Below, in pieces: positions 37,032-50,289 of a stretch of DNA of 64,000 bases. Made by a program: the position numbers and the translations under genes. The stretch is taken from positions 10,391,482 through 10,455,481 of the forward strand of contig NC_060028.1 in NCBI RefSeq assembly GCF_021134715.1. Reading direction: 5' to 3'. Under the pieces are notes generated by a model, which saw only the letters and a program-made list of their open reading frames with translations, was not told where the DNA came from and did not search any database. The first letter of the stretch is position 1. Every line of letters begins with the position of its first letter. Origin of the DNA: Daphnia pulex. Lineage: Eukaryota; Arthropoda; Branchiopoda; Diplostraca; Daphniidae.

Positions 37032-37466
37032 GCAAGCACGAAACAGGTGTGTTTCGCCTGTTACTACTCATGACCGCTAGATGGCGTGGCGTGTCATCTC
37101 GAGCCCCATTGGCGCCCATTATGGAAAAAAGGAAATAAAACGGGGGCGAGAGTAAAGAAATGAAAATTGCGCATAACGATGCTGCTGCTGCTATATGACG
37201 GGAATACACACATTGCATATCCAGTCGTTTGGTTTTTGTTTCTTTTTTCATACGATACAGGTCGTTATAAATGTTCAACAACTTATTGTCCATCGTGAAA
37301 AATGTTTAACTCAAGATAAAAGTTCAATGAATAAAAGGAGAGCAAATTGGTTTTTTTCTAAAGGTAAAATAAATAAATAAAAAGGTGGGCAGGTAAACAC
37401 AAAAAAGGTCCGTTGATAATAAACGGTCTTGTGTGGTTTCCATTTTATTTTTATTTTTTGGGAGGT

Positions 37467-37537
37467 AGAGAGAGAGTCAAATGAGAAGAGAGTGAGAGAG
37501 AGAGAGAAAAAAAAAGAGGGGGAAGAGAGAGAGAAAA
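37467..37537. repeat. GA-rich tract upstream of the PDZ scaffold gene
   Basis: Runs of GAGAG interrupted by A tracts. It lies about 330 bp upstream of the ATG at 37868, where GAGA-factor-type promoter elements often occur in arthropods; that role is inferred. Confidence 0.6.
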
Positions 37538-37867
37538 CTATCCATTCCGTTTCCTGCCCGCTGATAGGAGAGAAAATAAGAAACGGGTTCGGTCGGCATC
37601 AGCCAGTTGCAGTCCAGACTCGTTGGAGGACAGTCGGGTTTTATTTCAGCTGTTGGTGGGATTTTTTGTTGTTTTGTTTCATTATTTCGTGAAAAAAAGT
37701 GAATTTCAACCGTTTAATTAATTGGGTTAGAATTTTGTTTTTGGTCGACTTGCTAAAGAATTTTGTATAATCCTGTTGGATTGTGGGATTGTGGGATTTT
37801 TGAATTTCGAGGGGGTTTCACATCATCCACCATTGCGCCGTATTCGCAAAATTTACAACAATCGACG

Positions 37868-40800
37868 ATGGATGCGATTCCGCCAGACGCGCCGGCCCCT
37901 CGTCTCTGTCATGTAATCAAACGACCGGATTTCGAAGGATTCGGTTTTAACTTGTTCGCCGGTAAAGTGAAAACGGGCCAATTTATTGGCAAAGTGGACG
38001 CTGGATCGCCAGCTGAAGATGCTGGGCTCAAACCGGGCGACCGCATTATTGAAGTCAACGGCGTTCACATCGGCGTCGAAAACCACAAACAGGTAAAAAT
38101 TTGGGGGAAAAAAAAGGAAAAAAGTTTTGAAGCTACCATAATGTAATCAACGGTAATCATATAAAAACTCTTCCTCCATTTTTTGGCCATCAACAAAAGT
38201 AACTGAATCAAACGCGAATTTTATTAAAAAAGGAAAAAATACCATCGGAATTTTGTCATCGGTGGAATTTTTTCCTACGTTGCTGCAACGGGACATTATC
38301 GTTATTCCGAGATAAGTGTCGCTGGGTTGGGCTTTTGCGTCGAGATAATAGCATACACACGGTGTGTGTGTGTGTGTGTCTTAACTTGTTTGAAGTTGGG
38401 TTATTCACTCTCTGAGAGAGAACAAACTCGCGGCTCCCACCGTTTTCTTCTATCCCGGAGAGATTCCAAAACTCCTTTTTTTGTGTGTTGTTTCATTTCT
38501 TGTTAACGACTCGTGCCATTCCAACACGACCCAAAAAAGTAGTTGTCGGAATGTTCACTTGTATAATTAGTATTTTACTGAGATAATCTAATAAAGAAGA
38601 AAGAAAAGTCCCATGCCGAACGCAACTAGAACGAAACGAATGGACATTTTGGGCTGCTGCTTAGTTTAGTCAAGTTAAGGTACAGCCATATGTGTTGCGG
38701 TGTATGTGTGGATATCATTAAATACTCCTGCTGCTGTTGGGTCTGCGTGCGGAAGTGCGGGGGGGGGGGGCCCTCGTATGTCCGTGTTCCACACCCCTTA
38801 CAACAGCAGCAGCCGTTTTTCACATGTGTGCTAACCGGAAACGAATTCCCACCACCCCCAAACCGGGGTTGGGTTTCTCTCTCTCTCTGTGGGTGTACAG
38901 ATGTCGATTGAATCAAAGAATTGGGAAAACCAGTTGATTGTTTTCTAATCAATTTTTTTGTCTTTTTTCTTTAAACCAAAAAAAGGTTGTCCAGCGGATC
39001 AAGTTACGTCCCAACGAGACGGAATTATTGGTTGTCGACGACGAGACGGACGAATATTACGCCAGTCGCGGATTGACCATAAAGAGCACCAACTCGAACG
39101 TCATCCGCAAAAGGAGTTCGCCAGCACCGGAGCCGGCCAGAAAAATATCAAGTTCCTCTTCGGAGAGCGAGTCCGAACAACAGAAACAAGCCGCCCGTCT
39201 ACAACAACAACAACAACAACAACAAGCTTACGTGACAAACGGCCAGAGACGGGAATCCAGTTCGTCTGAGGGAGAGGTAAAAATATTTGATTGATTGAAA
39301 AAAAAAATTAGTAATTCAGCCAACAAATGGGCGGAAAATGATCTTGTTTAATACGCGTGTTAAACAGGATTGGAGCAACGCACCTGCGCCACGCTTATGC
39401 CACGTCATCAAGTGGAACGAGAATGATGGTTTCGGATTCCACCTGCTGGCCGATAAAAAGCGCAAGGTAACAAATTTCGGCACTCGTATTTGCGTGAAAT
39501 GAGAGACGGACCCTGATTTGTTCTGTGGTTATTTAATCCAGGGCCAGTTTATCGGCAAAGTCGACGCTGGATCTGCGGCTGAAGCGGCCGGATTGAAGCT
39601 GAGCGACAGGATCGTGGAAGTGAACGGACACAACGTGGTGGAGGAAACACACAAGCAAGTGGTTCAGCGGATCAAAGCCGTTGTCAACGAAACGAAATTG
39701 CTGGTCATCGATCCACAGGGGCAGCTGTATTACGCCGAGCGCAATATTACCATCACCTCATCCATGCCAAATGTCCAGAAGATGAGAACTCCAGCCACGC
39801 CACCTCAGCGAATAAATAATAGACCGGATAACTTGAAATTGGCCGTCACAACAGCAACAGCAATCACGGAAACCAACGGCTCATCCATGGCACCTCCTAC
39901 CAAATCATCCCTCAAGGTTTTTTACCGCAAATTATTTCAATTCTTTCCACTAAATAATAATTGACGTCCGCTTTCTCATTTTTTGTTTTTACATTTTCTA
40001 CCAAAATCTTTTATAATTTTCTAAATAAATTAATTCTTTTTTTTGGGGGGGGGGGGTTTTATTATTTTTTTAGAGAGTTAGCTCGGCTCCGGCTCCTCGT
40101 TTGTGTCACATCATCAAATGGAGGCAGGATGCAGGCTACGGATTCCATTTGTTGGCTGATAAGAAACGTGTCGGTAAGTCTTTTCGCAGACTTTGTTGTT
40201 TTTGTAACTATATAACTGATTGATGACGTCATTTCTGACTTCTATCATTTGAAAAAAAAAAGGTCACTTTATCGGTAAAGTGGATCCGAACACGCCAGCC
40301 AGTGCAGGAGGACTGAAAGTTGGCGATCGTATCATCGAAGTTAACGGTCACAACGTGGTCAACGAGACCCACAAACAGGTAAAGTTTGAAAACTTGTTTT
40401 TTTTTTTTCTGATTGAACTTATTTGAATGGGACCAACTGGTATGTGTACATTAGATTGTGGAGCGAATTAAATCCGTTTCCAACGAGACGAAATTGCTGG
40501 TGCTCGATCCCGAAGCGGACCTTTATTATCGCGAGCGTGACATCATGGTGAGCTCGTCGCAAAGCAACGTCGTTCTTATCAAAACGCCGGCCGCCCCACG
40601 GGCCACCAATGAATCGTCGGACGATGATGACGACTACGAGGTGAAACTTCGCTCCAAAGGATCTCGGGTATGTTTTGATACGCGGTCATTGGATCTCCTT
40701 TTTTATTTATTTATTTCGTTTTGAGTAATCGATACGCCCACCACCGCAAAATGACTACACCAGAAATCGTATTCTACACATGCGATTTATTCACGTTAGG

Positions 40801-43800
40801 GGTCTTAACCGTGCATATCATTTGCATGGCCAATCAGTTATTCCGACGTGTGCTGCGCTCGTTCACCTGTGCAGGTTTCCTCGACAAACATTTCGTGTCC
40901 TTTCATGAATCCCAGGGACAATTTGGGTTTTTGTTTTTTATCCTGGAACTGGAAATTCTTATAAGATGAGGCGCTGGCTCATTTGCGATGCAAATGTGTT
41001 TTCAATGAGGAGAGAAAGCGGAGAGAGAGAAATCTCGATGATCCATCGCTATTCTCCAACATTTTTCAGTTGTATTTCAACTTGAAAAAATTGTTTGCGG
41101 AGAAGAAGTTGTCTGTGAAGCCATGTAAGGCCGATTGAGGCTGAATAATTGAAAATCCGTCATTGCGGCTGTTCCCGGGATTTAAGAGACCGGTTTGTCT
41201 TTTTTTTTTACCAAATTTGTGGGTTAGAATTTTTGTTTGACCTTAGGGGGGAATTTTCGGGATAGCCAAGGATTAGAACGGGATTGGATTATAGGTACGG
41301 GATTTTGTAGTTATTTCGTTACAAGTCTGTTGCGTATCAAGCGAATGAAATGGAAACCTCGCAACAGCCAGCTCGACGAACCCAACTGAAACCAACACAG
41401 GTGTGTACACGGCGTCCCAACCCACAACAGTGAGTCAGTCGGGAAATAAAAAAAAAGTTTGGAATCTGTTTACGTTGAGAAACGGGGAAAATGAAATGGT
41501 CGGCAGGCGCAGCAGTGGCCGAGCCACCACTTTCAGTTGGTGATGGTCGTAATGGCTTTTCTTCAGTGAGTTTATATATAGTCCCCTCGGGTGGTTCTCA
41601 TAGTTTTGTCCAGGTAAAAAAAAAAAAAGTAAACGCGCGGGAAAAGTTAACACCGTGCCTACCGAAAGATTCCACCTCGTCATTCACGTGTTTTGTTGTA
41701 GAAACCGTTTCGGACATAGTGGGTAAAGAAAACGATTTGTTCCGATGGATGGAAAAATTTACTCTGGCGACAGTGATGGATGGCAACTTGTGAATCTTAT
41801 GGGCTAACGACGTAATCATCTGTAACACGATATTGCATATATAGGAGAAGCTTTTGGGCGTTGTTTTGAATAGTTAAATAATGTACGGTTGAATCGAAAA
41901 AATATGAATGACGTCATATGGCAGGTATGATAACCGAATGGAACCCCGAAGAAGGAGGTTTTTTTTTTCTCTTTCTTTTGTTGTAGTAAATGGAATTGTC
42001 GGCATGCAAAGAGCTGGAGGCAATGAAGCGGAATACTTTAACGTTTCTTCTCGAAAGAGCCGGAATTTTTCCCCTCTTCAAAGTTTTTTGATTTTTTGTT
42101 TGGCTGAATCGCCGCACAATTCAAAAAAAGAAAGAAAAAGGAGCCCAATGTGCACCTATAGGTCATAGATCGTCTTATTGTGGTTAAAAATGGGAAAATG
42201 GCCAAAATAGACAAGACATTATTCCGGCTGTGGATATTTTCTATTTTTTTTTTGTTATCCGGCAGTTCCGGCCGACAACAACAAAAGGAGACACATTGGT
42301 GTATGTGCCGTGTGCCCATTTCGCGTGTCTTTGTCACCTTTGTCTATAAAGAACAGACAGAAAACGAGATAAAAGAGACTGAAAAAAGAAAGGGAACTCG
42401 AATCTCTCCTCTTGTAGTAGTACCTGTGTGATGGCCAAAAAAGAATCAAGGTCGCTTTAGAAAAAGGTATACGCCACTTAAGGTTCTCTTTCTTTCTTTT
42501 CCTCGACTCGAAAGCCCCCTCCAGGTGTATTGTTGTTGGAGGAACTATCGTCGTCGTCGGTGCTCTCTCTACCATTTTCTTTCGTTTCTCATCGTCCGAA
42601 AAACGGGCATCCTTATATGTCGTGGAAAATTTCTCCATAGAGTTTTTATTATTTTCCTCATCTTGTTTCAGTACACATTGTCGGTTCGACCTCTTCTTTT
42701 GTTTCGTTAAGGGGGGCGTTGCTGATTGGAACATGAGTAATTGAGCAGTTTATTAGCATAGAGGCACTCATTTGTGCTCGGCGAAATCATTTTCAAAAAT
42801 GTTTAATTCATTCAGAGATAAATTTTGTTTTTCCATCAGAAATAATGCCAGAAGGGACTTGCATTTTTTGTCTCTATCCAAATTCTTTTATTTTAGCTCG
42901 GCTACCTGTGTGACGACATAATCAGACAAGATTACAGAAATAGCCCTTGTATTATATCTCCGCTGATTACAAGTGCGCACGCAGGCTAATAATCCTTGAA
43001 CCCACTTCGACACACTAAACAAAAACTGGAATAGTACACAGACAGAGTTGGTGAGAGAAGAGCAAAAAGGAAGACAATAGGTCGATATTTCCAAAGGAGA
43101 TGCAAAATAGATAATGTATACAACTTGCAGCCAGTTGGGGGAGGGGGGGATAGTAGACGGGGCCAAGAATAAGATGGCTCCATTTCTCCACTCTGAACGC
43201 TGGAGAAAGGAGGACACGTACCAAACAAAAACAAACAACACACACACACTGTAGTATTATTGTGGAAGTATAGAGAGATAAAATGTAAGCCAAGTCTCTT
43301 CATTTTTCCAAAAAGGGGGAAACCGGTAATAGATTAAAAGAAAAGTTTTTCAGCTGCGCATATGTTCGGCGCCACATTCCACGTACGCCAGTCTCTTTTT
43401 CTTCTTATATTTTTGTTTGTTCACTTTTTTGTTTCCTGAGAAAACAATCGCCTCTATCTTCTTTCCGTTATCAAAAAGACTCCTGTGAAGTGACGGTTAG
43501 TCATTTAAAGACAAACACAAATCCTCCCTTCATCTTCTTTTCAATCCCCTTGTGTGTTTAAACCTATCACGATAATGACACGGACGCGCATGTGTGAAAA
43601 AGAAGTAGTCCGGTGAGGATAGATAATCGGGTCGAACGAGATAGGAGTCTCCTGCTCTATCTCCATCTGTTTCTTTATTCATAAAAGCTTCAAGGAGATT
43701 TATATTTGAGTTGGAAGTGTGCTCGTCTGCCACACGTTTGTCCTTGCGCACACGTATAGACGCACGTCTCCTGTTTCATAAACTGGAGCTGGAAACAACA

Positions 43801-44286
43801 ACAACAACATACCAAAAAGGGGAAAAAGAGGAACATATATGGTGATCCAGCTTTTACGTGGTTTGGATTGATAAACATGAATGAATGGCCGAGGCTTATT
43901 TTGCAGGGGAAAACTTTAAAAAAGATTGATGAGATACGAAAAGTGCAGAATGTTGTTTGGAAAACTGCGTTTCACGGATTCCATTTTTGAAATGGTTTTC
44001 ACGATAAAACACGTGGAATCTTTTTCTAATTAAGAAGTTACTTAACTTGTTTTATTTATTTTCTCAGTCACCTCCATCGCGATCTTCCGTCTCCCCATTA
44101 ACGTCGCCAACTTCGCCCACTCGTCCGCTCTCAATGGCGACGATAGCAGCTGCCGCTAATTCCGGATTGAACTTGAACATGTCGGCTGCCCAACTTCGAG
44201 CCCGGCTGGCGGCCCAGAAGAAATACGATCCCAAACGGGAGGCTATGGACTTGCGTCGCAAGCACGAAATCATCCAAACCATGTGA
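37868..44286 (+). CDS. NHERF-like scaffold with three PDZ domains
   Basis: Eight exons (37868-38092, 38986-39276, 39368-39468 in outline with its donor at 39467, 39542-39916, 40074-40173, 40263-40378, 40455-40667, 44068-44286) give about 545 residues. Each PDZ begins with APRLCHVIK-like sequence and has a carboxylate loop (GFGFNL, GFGFHL, GYGFHL) and GQFIGKVD/GHFIGKVD. A glutamine run and Ser/Glu-rich segment separate PDZ1 and PDZ2. The C terminus DLRRKHEIIQTM aligns with the ezrin-binding tail of vertebrate NHERF1 (DWSKKNELFSNL). NHERF proteins link membrane transporters and receptors to actin through ezrin/moesin at apical membranes. Vertebrate NHERF1 and 2 have two PDZ domains and NHERF3 and 4 have four; three is unusual. 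The last intron is 3.4 kb and could hide alternative exons. Confidence 0.88.
38759..38770 (+). repeat. Poly(G) tract in an intron of the PDZ scaffold
   Basis: Twelve consecutive G. A second run of twelve lies at 40045-40056 in a later intron of the same gene, close to the acceptor at 40073. Such runs are prone to length errors. Confidence 0.85.
40668..44067 (+). other. Long final intron of the PDZ scaffold gene
   Basis: About 3.4 kb between consistent phase-0 splice sites. I looked for additional exons in both frames and found none with PDZ features. Open frames here lack domains. Alternative last exons or regulatory elements are possible but unproven. Confidence 0.5.
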
Positions 44287-44298
44287 ATAATCAACCCA

Positions 44299-44321
44299 CT
44301 ACACACACACACACACACACA
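44299..44321 (+). repeat. CA microsatellite in the 3' UTR of the PDZ scaffold
   Basis: About eleven CA units starting 13 bases after the stop codon. Length is likely polymorphic. Confidence 0.85.
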
Positions 44322-44329
44322 GCAGAGTA

Positions 44330-45960
44330 CAATCAGAAAGGTAGAAGAATGCAACCAATGGAGAGTAAAAAGGTGAAGAGAAAACATTTCTATTTGAATT
44401 ATTCGACAGCGTGTTAACACAATTGGTACTAACTTGACACTAATTATTTTTCACCTTTTTTGTTTAGTTGGTTTCTTTTTTTTTCAGTTTTTGTTTATTT
44501 CTTATTTCATTATTTTCCAAAATGATGACTGAGCTTGCGAGTGGTTGTGATGATCGTGTCATTTTTATAGTCACTTACGTATCGCAATGGCATACGTAAC
44601 CTCTAAAGAAATAATCCCCAAATTTTGGTTTTAAATTTTTTTTGACGGAAATGTTTGAACCCGTTTGACCCATTTAAGGGCCACCAAGAAAAGAAAAAAA
44701 ATATGGAAGAAATTAAGGAAAAAAAAAGAAACCTGTGTGCTTTTAAACGTCCCTTTTAAACCTTCTTAATGTTAGCCCGTAAACAATGACGAATGCTTTG
44801 TTTATCTCCCCATATCCAACTTGTTAACTACTTCCATCAAGTTCGAATTAGTGAATTTTTGGGTTGAGGTCGATTTGTTTTTCCTTCATTGGCTTTTTTG
44901 ACGACTATTTTGTGCAAAGGACGTAAAAACATGATGGATCAACTATTTGAAAAGAAAGGTTTAATATAATATGTGTATAATATACCATTTCAAATATAAT
45001 AGTATTTTGAAACGTGATTTCCAACCCTCAAAATATAATTTGAAAATTTTCTGAATTTCCGGTTGAGCCAAAAATAGGTGGGAAAAAAAGGTAAATGTCC
45101 AGTGATTTGCATTGTCGTCGTTCGTCCACCTGCCATTAAAGAAAGTTGATCCAATTATCGCGCGAGCAAAAGATAATTAAGGGGTTACCCAGGAAACGCA
45201 ACTCGACAATTGTGAAAGAAGAAATTTCTGTGCGATAAAAAAAAGTGGTGACAAATTGGTCAGATGGCGATAAGCCAACAACAAAAAAAAAAAGATAACG
45301 AGCCAAGTTATATCGTGTGGTTCGTGGCTTCCACCAGGTGCCGAATCGTCATTCAAAAACCACAAAACTCTAACGGCAATGATCGGTACAGTACGAGAGA
45401 GAAAAAAGAGAAGACCTTTTCTCTTTCTCATTAATAAAAGAGTAAATAAAAAAGAAACAACAACATTTATCGGCCAACGCAGCTCGGCAGGAGCAATAAA
45501 ACATCATTGCTGCGGTACGGTAAGTCATGTCGCCTTTGGAATGAAACACACCTCCTCTCTCTACTACCTACAACAACAACAGCAACAACCCAAACGGGCC
45601 GACTCATCCTGGCGCGCGCGCGAGCGTGGTCCCGCATCGATGAGATTCCGGTTTCAGCGTGAACAACACACACACACATACAAAGCGGTTTGGAATTCAA
45701 TGCGGTCTCATTCCCTTCTTCTTTCTTTTTTCTTTTCCCCTTTGGCGTGTGTGTATGTGTTCCCTTACAATGGAAGATGGAGGTGCGCCGGGGCGGATCA
45801 TGACGCTTGTCAAATGACTCTTCGAACATACACATACCTTATGGCAACTGGCAGCATCGATTACGTCAAGTCAACGTCGAACACGTATTTCTTTCGCTAC
45901 CCCATATCAAATCGTGAATCACCTGAGAGTTAAGACGCTGACGGGGCTGAGCCAGGATTA
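44330..45960. other. 3' region of the PDZ scaffold and 3' flank of LDAH
   Basis: About 1.6 kb between two convergent genes. It is AT-rich with simple-sequence stretches (a CAA run near 45570 and a GC alternation near 45613). No gene recognised. Confidence 0.5.
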
Positions 45961-45969
45961 TACAGATTG

Positions 45970-47215
45970 CTACGAAAGATCTTTGATCCATCCACTGACG
46001 ATAGTGGCCATCTGTTGGCTGGATTGCAGGACGAATGCGTGCTCGAATCCGTGTGGGCAGACAATGGCCCTGGCTTCGGGGACTTGGCGCTGCAAATTTT
46101 GACAGTACTCCATAGGGCACCAGTGATCTTTGGTTCCGAAATACAGGACTAGCCTATAACGTCATTCCGACATCCATCAAAATGCACGTCAGTTTTTGAA
46201 TGAACGGCAATTATAGGAATGTATACCAATCACCTGTCGCTGTGAAGACGAATATCGTCGGCGTTCAATTCACCCACCACTTTGAGCTCGTCGTGAGCCA
46301 TGAACAAAGACCGTTCTAAGGCTTGTGGGTGTAGCAGCCTCATGGTCGTTCTCACGTTTACGTGAACTGCAGACGGCGCACTACCCGATGACGTCGAACT
46401 TTCGATGGCCAAATGACTTCCTTTCGAACCTGCATGACGTGGGAAATTTAGAGTACAAGGAGAAAACGACCAAAAACAAATAGGCATTTGTCTTACGTAT
46501 GGCCCATTCGACGACCGGTGTTAACCAGGACTCAGGTAACCGATGAAGCAATGACGCAGCAAATACGACAACTTTTCTCAGCGGGCCTAAGATAGGCCAC
46601 AACTTTCTTCCACTAGGAGTCTGGGCCATTCTCTCCAGAGTAGGAAATAATAAGTAGGCAGCGGCGTTGTGTTTACTCCGATATCTTTTTACAAGTTCTA
46701 CACAAATTTTGGCGCCGATGGAGTGTCCGATAAAGTGTAAATTGACACCAGCAGGGACATAAGTGTCAACAAAGTTGATTTTGTGATTCACTTGTCCATC
46801 AAGAGTGAATAGCTCTGGTTTATCTAAATGAAATACATCAAGGGTTTATTAGATATTTGATGATGTGAAAAAAATGTGTTTAGAAAACAAAATTTTACCA
46901 TTTACACTTGGCATTGTTACATTGTTGGGAAAATCATGTCCTGCATGGCCTAGACCCCATATCACATATTCACCGAGTAATTCATCATAAAGTGATTTCA
47001 TGAAATGTTCATAGTAGCCAATTAACCCTGGATTACCTATGAAAACCAAATATACACTTTAAAATGCTGTACACACAAAAGTATGCCAAATATTTATTTT
47101 TACCTGGAATTACAATAATCAAATGCTTTTTTTTAATGGGTTGCCCTACGATCCAACCACCCATGGATATTACTCGGGTTGGTACGCTGTTAATGTCTAC
47201 ATAACCTTCTTCCAT
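45970..47215 (-). CDS. LDAH: Lipid droplet-associated hydrolase
   Basis: Five exons on the minus strand (47104-47215, 46899-47036, 46497-46823, 46234-46429, 45970-46153) give 318 residues, the usual family length. The fold is alpha/beta hydrolase. The early IPGNPGLIGYYEHF motif marks the oxyanion region and is typical of LDAH. The nucleophile elbow is GHSIG with Ser118. An Asp in FGTKDHWCP and a His in HGFEHAF near the C terminus complete the likely triad. LDAH sits on lipid droplets and has been linked to sterol-ester and neutral-lipid turnover; its exact substrate is debated. The start is 240 bp from that of CPT2 on the other strand. Confidence 0.93.
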
Positions 47216-47455
47216 TTTCAATAAAAACTATTCAAGAACAAGTACCAAAAAACCTACAAATCACTAAATACAGCTACTTTTCAAAACACCAGTTTCACAA
47301 TATTGACATTTTCTATTTCGGACACTAGCAGACGAAAATTGCAGGTTGCGATATAAACATTGTTTCTTATCTGTAAGATAGATGTCACTTTATTTGTTTT
47401 CTTCTTTCCCCATTTTTGCCCCACAAATTAATCTGTGATTACTGTTAAAAGTAAA
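47216..47455. promoter_or_regulatory. Shared promoter region between LDAH and CPT2
   Basis: Only 240 bp separate the two start codons on opposite strands, so both 5' UTRs and core promoters must lie here. No strong TATA box is visible for either, consistent with a housekeeping-type bidirectional promoter. Confidence 0.7.
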
Positions 47456-50225
47456 ATGTTTAAATGCAAGAAATCATTCTTCGTTAATAATGTTACATTC
47501 TTTACGAGACGTAGCGTGATAAATGTTGTACCTTCTATTCAATGCAAAAACTACTCGTGAGTTAATGTTTCCCTGCTGCCGTATCTCACATTCGATTCGA
47601 TAAATTCTTTTAAACTAAGCATTAATAAATTGTCTTTTAGGTCTGATAATGAAAGATATTTACACAAGTCAAAAGTTCCAACAATGCACTTTCAACCTTC
47701 TCTACCCCGTCTCCCAATCCCAAGTCTCGAGGAAACCTGCCAGCGTTATCTGAATGCTCAATTACCTTTACTAGATCCTACACATTTTGAGGACACAAAA
47801 AAGTTGGTTGCCAACTTCCAGTTAGAGGAGGGAAAAGGTAATAGTCACATCATTTCTTTCCTTCCCCCGAGTTTGACTACATTCTGTTTCAGAGCTCAAC
47901 CAAAAACTAATTGCGCAAGATAAAGCCAACAAGCACACAAGTTACATTACTGGGTCATGGTTTGACATGTATTTGAGAGATCGTCAACCTATTGTTTTGA
48001 ACTACAACCCATTTATTTCATATGTTGATGATCCAAAGACAGCCTACAATGATCAAGTTATCAGAGCTGCTAATTTCCTGATCTCAGCTATCAGGTGTTT
48101 TTTTTTTTACTTGTCAAATAGATTATTCCTTAGTTCAATATATCTAATAATTTGTTTGGCATATTGCTGTATAGGTTCAGGGAAACCATGAATGCTGGTC
48201 TACTTGAACCTGAAGTTTATCACATGAACCCAAAAAAGAGCGACACTGATACGTTCCGCAAAGTTGTTCGCATGCTGCCATCCTCGCTGTCGTGGTACGG
48301 CGCCTACTTTTACAAAGTGAGTTTGTTCAATTTGTTTAGTATACCACACCGATTTCATGGTCTCCTTTTCTATTTAGGCTTTTCCATTGGATATGTCTCA
48401 GTATTCCAGCTTGTTCAATTCAACTCGAATTCCAGAAATTGGCAAAGATCGCCTCGCTCGTTTCGAGAAAGCAAAACATGTTCTGGTAATGCGAGGCGGT
48501 CATTTCTACGTATTCGACGTTTTGGACAAAGATGGTATATCATTTTTCAACTAAATTTGTTTTTAAAAGGGCATTAGAGCTAATTGATACCCCGGTGTTT
48601 TCTGTGCAGGAAACCTGTTGGAACCACTAGATATCTACGCTTGTTTAAAGTGGATCCAGCAGGATCCGATTTCACCTTCCCGGGATCCGATTGGTTATTT
48701 AACGGCGGAAAATCGCGACACGTGGGCTAAAGCCCGTCGACTTTTGATGGAAAACAATAGCAGTCAGATGGAAGCTATCGACAGCGCTTTGTTTAACTTG
48801 GTATTGGACGACGTTGGTACCGACAACGATCCAGTCAAAATATCCAAGCTGTTTCTCCACGGCAACGGGGCTAACCGGTATAAAAAGAAACTTCCAAAAA
48901 GCTTTGGCTGCAGTCGAGCGACGATATCGTTTACATTACATAAACAAATCTGAAACTCGATTTTTAGGTGGTTCGACAAATCTTTTTCTCTTATCGTTGC
49001 TCGGGACGGCAAGGCTGCCGTCAATTTCGAGCATTCATGGGGGGATGGAGTGGCTGTGATGAGATTTATAAACGAGTCGCACAAAGATTCGATCGAAAAA
49101 CCTCGAGTACACCCCCACGAAGTCGCCGGGATGCTTCCACGTCGCGACGTCGATCCGTCACATCATGTCAGACGTCTTGGTAAATATGCTGAAATATCTG
49201 CCAGTGTGACAAGACAAAATCAAATAACATCTCCATGGAGTCGTAGATTAAAACGTCCTTTTCGTTTCACTATTCAGAATTTCAACTGAGTGATCAGCTC
49301 AAAACGGCAGTCAGTGACGCTCGGCAGCATTTCGATCAAATGACGGGCCCTCTGGCAGTCGACTTATTTATCTACGAGGGTTTTAGTAAACACTTTTGCA
49401 AGGAAAAGCAAGTCAGCCCAGACGCAATGATGCAGCTAGGCTTTCAGGTATCTCCCAGGGGATCGCCATAAACAGTCTATTTGGTGGCTGACAGGTTGTT
49501 GTGATTCTGAAATAGGTGGCCTATCAACTACAGAATGGCGGTACATGTGCCACCTACGAGTCATGCAGTACTGCCGCCTTCAAGCACGGACGGACGGAAA
49601 CGATTCGACCGTGTACTTCACAGACTACTGCCTTCAGCCGTGCCATTACCTCTTCTTCGGGCAAGCATAGTCTGCCGGAATTGCGTGCCATGATCGCCGA
49701 TTGTTCGAAAGTTCACGGCCAGTTGACTAAAGAAGCAGCCATGGGTACATTTAATTTATTCTCTTTTAAGTATATACATATACATGCTTCTTTGATGTCT
49801 TTTGTTCATCGTTTAGGTAAGGGGTTCGACCGTCATTTGTTTGCCCTTAAATATCTGGCCCAGCAACAGTCATTGCCCATCCCAGCTTTGTATCAAGATC
49901 CAGCTTATGCGGCCATCAATCATAACATTCTATCAACGTCAACCCTGGGAAGTCCGGCGGTCGAGCTGGGTGGATTCGCCCCGGTCGTCCACGATGGATA
50001 TGGACTCGGGTATGGGTGTCCCTCCTCCCTTGCAACCGCTTTTCACTTTGTTGACGTTACCGGATACCTTTGTTTCTTACATGTCCATCCAGGTACTCGA
50101 TCCAGGACAACCGACTGGGCGCTGTGGTGACCACTTACCCCCCACACCGATGCGGCTCGGATTTCGTTTCATGTTTACAGTCTGCCTTCCGCCGGATCGA
50201 AGATGTCTTGCGCCAGAAGATGTGA
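47456..50225 (+). CDS. CPT2: Carnitine O-palmitoyltransferase 2, mitochondrial
   Basis: Eleven exons (47456-47556, 47641-47837, 47893-48094, 48175-48316, 48378-48534, 48610-48877, 48968-49179, 49278-49447, 49516-49744, 49817-50009, 50093-50225) give about 667 residues, close to the 658 of mammals. The N terminus is basic and hydroxylated, as in a mitochondrial transit peptide. The choline/carnitine acyltransferase domain begins near [17 protein letters not shown]. The catalytic histidine is His378 in [11 protein letters not shown]. The carnitine-binding region includes [15 protein letters not shown], and the end has [16 protein letters not shown]. The enzyme on the inner mitochondrial membrane converts acylcarnitine to acyl-CoA for beta-oxidation. 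All introns have consensus sites and phases fit throughout. Confidence 0.97.
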
Positions 50226-50289
50226 TTCTGCAGCCATCCGCTGCTGTTTTTCGTGCTAGATCGTTTGGCTATCAGCAATAACAATATAA

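Noticed and set aside
45379-45933. 184-codon plus-strand frame
   Set aside because: Built from simple-sequence DNA (CAA, CA and GC alternations) with no domain, signal or conserved pattern.
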